A stretch of 64,000 nt of DNA. Origin: UBA4582 sp002389265 (lineage in GTDB: Bacteria > Pseudomonadota > Gammaproteobacteria > Pseudomonadales > Azotimanducaceae). The notes under the pieces are model-generated. The model worked only from the letters and a program-made list of their open reading frames with translations, was not told the origin of the DNA and searched no databases. Below are positions 60,600 to 64,000 of the stretch, piece by piece. The stretch's first letter is position 1. Each line of letters starts with the position of its first letter. Position numbers and translations under genes: made by a program. The stretch spans positions 62,001-126,000 of the forward strand of contig CALSRT010000001.1 in the NCBI GenBank assembly GCA_943788825.1. Reading direction: 5' to 3'.

Positions 60600-62663
60600 A
60601 TGGGTAATAGAAATAAAATTTTTGACCTCCTCACCATCCTACTTATTTTTCTCGCTGCCGCTGCGCTTGAATACAAAGAGGCCTTTTCTCTAATCGAAGA
60701 TGAGACGCTGTCTTATCGACACTTGCTGCGCATTTATAATGCGCCGCCAGAGGTGACGGCTCCGTCTGAAGATATCCTCATCCTCTATACCGATGAGGCG
60801 TTCTATGAAGATTACGACAAGTACCCTCTGAGACGAACTGATCTAGCCACCTTGATCTCGCGCCTGGCTGCCATGGATGCGAAAGTCATAGCAGTCGACA
60901 TGATGTTGGATTTCAATAGCGCCTATGGTGAAGATCCAACCTTAGCGCTGGCCTTTGAGGAGGCAAGGAATGTCTTGCTGGTCTCTCAGGCCGAGATCGC
61001 GGATGGCGAATACGGCGGTATGAATCTGGCAATTGATAGATTCAGCGACATCACGACCCATGGATATTCGAATATCGCGGCGAATAGTGCTATTTCTGAA
61101 AGTATCGTTCGACTACGCATCCATGAACAGCCCGCGCAGCAGGGAGAGTGGCCGTTTGCTGTTCAGGCGGTTTCACAGTTTCTGGACGCGGAACCTGTGC
61201 TCAATGATGGGGTTTTGACGATTGGCGACCACATCATCAACATTGACCAATTTAATGATCTGTATATTGAGTTTCCACGCTTGCCGTCTAATGGAGAGGG
61301 CGGTATGGAGCGCTTGCATAATGTCATTGGGATGCCAGCATCAGAGATCCTGTTTCTTGACGAGGAAGAGCTTGAAGACTTGAGCTTCTTGGTTGCAGGA
61401 AAAATAGTACTGATCGGAGAAGTCGCCGAGATCGCGCATGATGAATTTGAGACGCCAGTTGGCAATGTCTATGGGGTTTCAATTATTGCGGATACCATTG
61501 GCACCCTGCTGAAAGGCGGGCCCTTAAAAGCGGCACCCGTCTGGCTTGAATGTTTGTCGTTGTTCTTGTTGATGGTGGCGCTGGCAGCGACTCAGGCTAT
61601 CAGTAATCCCTTACCGCGAAACCTGGTGAGTCTCGGTATCGTCATTGCGTTTCTGTTCGCGACTTCTCTGCTCTATGTGCAGGAGGGCTTGATTCTATCG
61701 ATCAGTTATGGGCTGTTTGCCTCGATTCTGGTGATTATTCTGATTAACGCCCGTTATTATCTGGCTGAGATGGGTCAGAAAGCCTTGATTCGTGATGCGT
61801 TTGGGCAATACCTCTCACCAAAAGTGGTCGCCGACCTGATGCGTGATCCCGATAAGCTGTCTCTTGGCGGTGAAGATCGAGAGATGACCGCTTTTTTCTC
61901 TGATATCGCTGGATTCTCCAGTTTCTCTGAAAAGATGACGCCTACCGAATTGGTTAATGCACTGAACGAGTATCTCACTGAGATGTGTGAAGTCATCGTT
62001 AATTATGAGGGCACCGTGGATAAGTTCGAAGGTGATGCGATTATTGCTTTCTGGGGTGCGCCGGCGGTACAGCCAGACCACGCTGCGCTCGCATGTTATG
62101 CCAGTATCGATATGCAAAAATCCATCAAGCTGCTAGATAAGCGCTTTGCCGCCGAAGGTCGGCCAAGAGTCGCTGTCCGCATGGGCTTGAATACGGGCCG
62201 CATGGTCGTAGGCAACATGGGGTCGGCCCAGCGCATGGACTATACGATCATGGGCGACTCAGTGAATCTGGCGTCGCGACTGGAAGGTGCCAATAAGGCC
62301 TACGGCTCGGATATTATGATATCGAGTATGACCTATGATCACGTTCGAGACGTGGTTGACGTCAGGGAGTTGGATACTCTGCGTGTCGTGGGAAAGAATG
62401 AACCTATTAAGGTCTATCAGTTATTGGAGCGTAAAGGCCTGACGAGTGGCCCACTGGCCGATATGGTGGCGCAGTTTGAGAAAGGTCTGGCTTTGTATAA
62501 TGCGCGTAATTACCAAGACGCCAAGGCTGTTTTTAGCCAGTGTCAGGCGCTGTTTCCTGATGATGGTCCAAGTCGGGTGTATATTAATCGTTGTGAACTT
62601 TTCATAGCGACGCCGCCGGCGGCAGACTGGGATGGTATTTTTAACTTAACGGAAAAAGGCTAA
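60600..62663 (+). CDS. CHASE2-domain adenylate cyclase (class III)
   Basis: This membrane cyclase has 687 residues from ATG 60600. It has an N-terminal span (LLTILLIFLAAAALEY), a periplasmic CHASE2 sensor (DILILYTDEAFYEDYDKYP, then MDAKVIAVDMMLDF), three C-terminal spans around residues 315-390, and a cytoplasmic class III cyclase domain. Metal-binding Asp residues are in FFSDIAGFSSFSEKM and DKFEGDAIIAFWG. The Lys in VDKFEGD and the Asp in MDYTIMGDSVNLASRLE are the pattern for ATP rather than GTP. The C-terminus has a TPR-like tail (NARNYQDAKAVFSQC). It should make cAMP in response to an envelope signal, perhaps through the FecR-like neighbour. Confidence 0.9.
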   Translation: MGNRNKIFDLLTILLIFLAAAALEYKEAFSLIEDETLSYRHLLRIYNAPPEVTAPSEDILILYTDEAFYEDYDKYPLRRTDLATLISRLAAMDAKVIAVDMMLDFNSAYGEDPTLALAFEEARNVLLVSQAEIADGEYGGMNLAIDRFSDITTHGYSNIAANSAISESIVRLRIHEQPAQQGEWPFAVQAVSQFLDAEPVLNDGVLTIGDHIINIDQFNDLYIEFPRLPSNGEGGMERLHNVIGMPASEILFLDEEELEDLSFLVAGKIVLIGEVAEIAHDEFETPVGNVYGVSIIADTIGTLLKGGPLKAAPVWLECLSLFLLMVALAATQAISNPLPRNLVSLGIVIAFLFATSLLYVQEGLILSISYGLFASILVIILINARYYLAEMGQKALIRDAFGQYLSPKVVADLMRDPDKLSLGGEDREMTAFFSDIAGFSSFSEKMTPTELVNALNEYLTEMCEVIVNYEGTVDKFEGDAIIAFWGAPAVQPDHAALACYASIDMQKSIKLLDKRFAAEGRPRVAVRMGLNTGRMVVGNMGSAQRMDYTIMGDSVNLASRLEGANKAYGSDIMISSMTYDHVRDVVDVRELDTLRVVGKNEPIKVYQLLERKGLTSGPLADMVAQFEKGLALYNARNYQDAKAVFSQCQALFPDDGPSRVYINRCELFIATPPAADWDGIFNLTEKG

Positions 62664-62681
62664 CATCCTTAGGGAATTGCG

Positions 62682-63011
62682 ATGACGAGCGAGCCGACCA
62701 TTCAGGCCTTAATAGAGAGTAAGTTGAGCACTCATCTCGATTTACAGCATCTCCAAGTGATCAATGAAAGCGCGAATCATAATGTGCCGCCTGGCTCGGA
62801 GTCCCATTTTAAAGTGGTTATGGTCGCATCTTCATTTGATGGTCGGCGTCTGCTGCAACGACACCAAATGGTGAATAAAATTCTCAGTGAAGAATTGGCT
62901 GGGTCGGTTCATGCCCTGGCTATTCATACCTATACCAATGATGAATGGCTGGAAAGACATGGCGATACACCGCTGTCGCCGCCCTGCCTGGGTGGCGATA
63001 AAAGTCAATAA
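62682..63011 (+). CDS. BolA-family protein
   Basis: This 109-residue protein has the BolA fold, with ESHFKVVMVASSFDGRRLLQRHQMVNKILSEEL and VHALAIHTYTNDEW. BolA proteins pair with monothiol glutaredoxins in iron-sulfur handling and act on cell shape in stationary phase. The C-terminal tail (SPPCLGGDKSQ) is short and variable. It starts 19 bp after the cyclase stop, so it may be cotranscribed with it. No glutaredoxin gene is in view. Confidence 0.88.
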   Translation: MTSEPTIQALIESKLSTHLDLQHLQVINESANHNVPPGSESHFKVVMVASSFDGRRLLQRHQMVNKILSEELAGSVHALAIHTYTNDEWLERHGDTPLSPPCLGGDKSQ

Positions 63012-63041
63012 TATAGGTGCACAGGACAGTGCTCGAGTGAG

Positions 63042-63875
63042 GTGCTGCCACAATTGGGTTCGATGTTGGGTGCCAAACACAGGATGAATCCGCCGCCTCT
63101 TTACCATCGCCAGTATGATCACCAACAGCAGACATTTGATGTCGTCATCAAGCGTAGTCGCCGCAAAACCTTGGCGATTCATGTTCTGCGGACCGGGTTG
63201 GTAGAGATTCGTGCGCCGCTGCATTGCGCCTGGCAACAGATTGATGACTTTCTCGATGCTCGCCTAGATTGGATTGTGGCGGCAATTCAACAGTTGGCTA
63301 ATAGCCCCGTGCCTGAGGCGCCCGCTTATTGTGATGGGGAATACCATGACTATCTGGGCGAACCCCACGAATTGTTGTTGGTCCGGGGTAAGCCCAGCCA
63401 GGTCGTAGTGGGTGCGGGTCAATTACTGGTTCGCTGTGCGGCGCCGGGAGATCCTCTGCAGGTGCAGCAATGTTTGCTGAAGTTCTGGCGCCAGCGGGCG
63501 CTGTTGGTGCTGGATGAGCGGTTGCGAGATTGTCGCCGGCGGTTTGACCAAGTGCCGGCAGTGGCTGCATTGATTCAACGCAAGGCGGCCTTAAGTGGTG
63601 AGAGCGAAAATGCTGTGGGTAAGCTCACGGTCCGCAGGATGACAGCTCGGTGGGGCAGTTGCTCAAGAGGGGGTGACATTTGCTTGAACGCCGCGCTTGT
63701 GCAAAAACCGCCAGTTGCCATCGATATGGTGATCATCCATGAACTGTGCCATTTGCATCACTTCAGCCACAGCAAGGCATTTTACGCGTTGATGGAAGCC
63801 GCCATGCCAGGCTGGCGTGATCATGAGAGTCTGCTTAATCAGCCTTCCTGGCGACGTCAGGCAGATTCGTTGTGA
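63042..63875 (+). CDS. YgjP/WLM-like zinc metallohydrolase
   Basis: This protein of up to 277 residues belongs to the YgjP (DUF45) family. The zinc motif HELCHLHHFSHSKAFY is HExxHxxxxxH, and the upstream RRMTARWGSCSRGGDICLN is the other family hallmark. E. coli YgjP has been proposed as a UTP or nucleotide pyrophosphatase and the fold is protease-like; the activity here is unknown. The start is uncertain: GTG 63042, ATG 63063 and ATG 63084 are all in frame, and none has a strong ribosome site. Its 3' end overlaps the convergent tesA-like gene by 41 bp. Confidence 0.82.
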   Translation: MLPQLGSMLGAKHRMNPPPLYHRQYDHQQQTFDVVIKRSRRKTLAIHVLRTGLVEIRAPLHCAWQQIDDFLDARLDWIVAAIQQLANSPVPEAPAYCDGEYHDYLGEPHELLLVRGKPSQVVVGAGQLLVRCAAPGDPLQVQQCLLKFWRQRALLVLDERLRDCRRRFDQVPAVAALIQRKAALSGESENAVGKLTVRRMTARWGSCSRGGDICLNAALVQKPPVAIDMVIIHELCHLHHFSHSKAFYALMEAAMPGWRDHESLLNQPSWRRQADSL

Positions 63876-64000
63876 CGGGCGCAAGCAAGGGTGCCAGGTG
63901 CGAGAAAATGTCTTCCAGCATCATTTGCTGGGCTTCAGGCTTGGGATGAATACCATCCCGTTGCATCAGGCTCTCAGCGGTGGCGACGCCATTCAGCAGG
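63835..64000 (-). CDS. tesA: 3' end of a TesA-like GDSL esterase (partial)
   Basis: Read on the minus strand from the right edge, 55 codons are open to a TAA at 63837-63835. They encode LLNGVATAESLMQRDGIHPKPEAQQMMLEDIF and a tail. DGIHPKPEAQ is the Asp-x-x-His block of GDSL esterases such as TesA (thioesterase I/lysophospholipase L1), which sits near the C-terminus of that family. The catalytic Ser and the 5' part lie outside the window. The 20-residue tail after the family domain overlaps the end of the YgjP-like gene. Confidence 0.7.
   Translation of the reverse strand, partial: LLNGVATAESLMQRDGIHPKPEAQQMMLEDIFSHLAPLLAPVTTNLPDVARKAD

Noticed and set aside
60546..60600. Upstream ATG for the CHASE2 cyclase at 60546
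   Set aside because: It lies in the loop of a strong terminator. The ATG at 60600 follows GAGAG and gives a normal N-terminal membrane segment.

Overview
The window looks like the chromosome of a free-living, aerobic, probably marine gammaproteobacterium. The support is gene content and order: cmoA/cmoB, hslO, csiV-mfd, a long-form gap gene and the six-gene Na+-translocating NADH:quinone reductase operon (nqrA-F), with lexA on the same arm. The order lexA ... MTIP-like fragment ... csiV, mfd, gap, nqr resembles the order I recall from Pseudomonas. Many acyl-CoA dehydrogenases, CoA transferases, nitroreductases and TonB-dependent receptors suggest a Cellvibrionales/Spongiibacteraceae-like lipid, steroid or aromatic degrader; the exact taxon is inference. 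No phage, transposase, CRISPR array or rRNA gene was seen.

Layout. 1-7.9 kb: a DmdC-like acyl-CoA dehydrogenase, an APH-like phosphotransferase with a small partner, cmoA-(membrane protein)-cmoB, an HNH nuclease and a CoA transferase. 7.9-8.6 kb: tRNA-Arg(TCG) followed by about 400 bp of tandem repeats. The first two units carry a copy of the tRNA 3' half; the later ones carry paired short palindromes. 8.7-16 kb: nitroreductase, OmpA-like porin, TonB receptor, circularly permuted GTPase and a CvfB-like S1 protein. 16-21 kb: nitroreductase, PaaG-like crotonase, a pair of acyl-CoA dehydrogenases and hslO. 21.3-31.1 kb: a catabolic island with an acyl-CoA synthetase, a CmcJ/NvfI-type oxidoreductase, a TauD-type dioxygenase, a sulfatase or phosphonate monoester hydrolase, a large TonB receptor and a luciferase-like flavoenzyme. 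31.1-37.4 kb: a frameshifted NAD-isocitrate dehydrogenase, glutathione-dependent formaldehyde dehydrogenase, a CoA transferase, an AhpD-like protein, a PEP-mutase/isocitrate-lyase-family enzyme and a cyclase. 37.5-47.5 kb: lexA with two SOS boxes, a divergent SPOR protein, an MscS channel, SapC, the decayed MTIP gene, csiV, mfd and a retropepsin-like protease. 47.6-55.4 kb: gap and nqrA-F. 55.4-64 kb: Nudix, MORN protein, NAD-kinase-like protein and yaaA; then a FecR-like protein and a CHASE2 adenylate cyclase, BolA, a YgjP-like metallohydrolase and the 3' end of a tesA-like esterase.

How the parts fit. The acyl-CoA enzymes, crotonase and CoA transferases could form side-chain or ring beta-oxidation routes fed by outer-membrane TonB receptors. 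The Nqr complex would turn the resulting NADH into a sodium gradient. Short palindromes with TTTCGC/GCGAAA arms recur at gene ends and in the tRNA-linked cluster, so they look like a genome-specific dispersed repeat family. The clearest decay events are the internally deleted thioinosine phosphorylase gene at 41.65 kb and the single-base frameshift in the isocitrate dehydrogenase gene at 31.44 kb.
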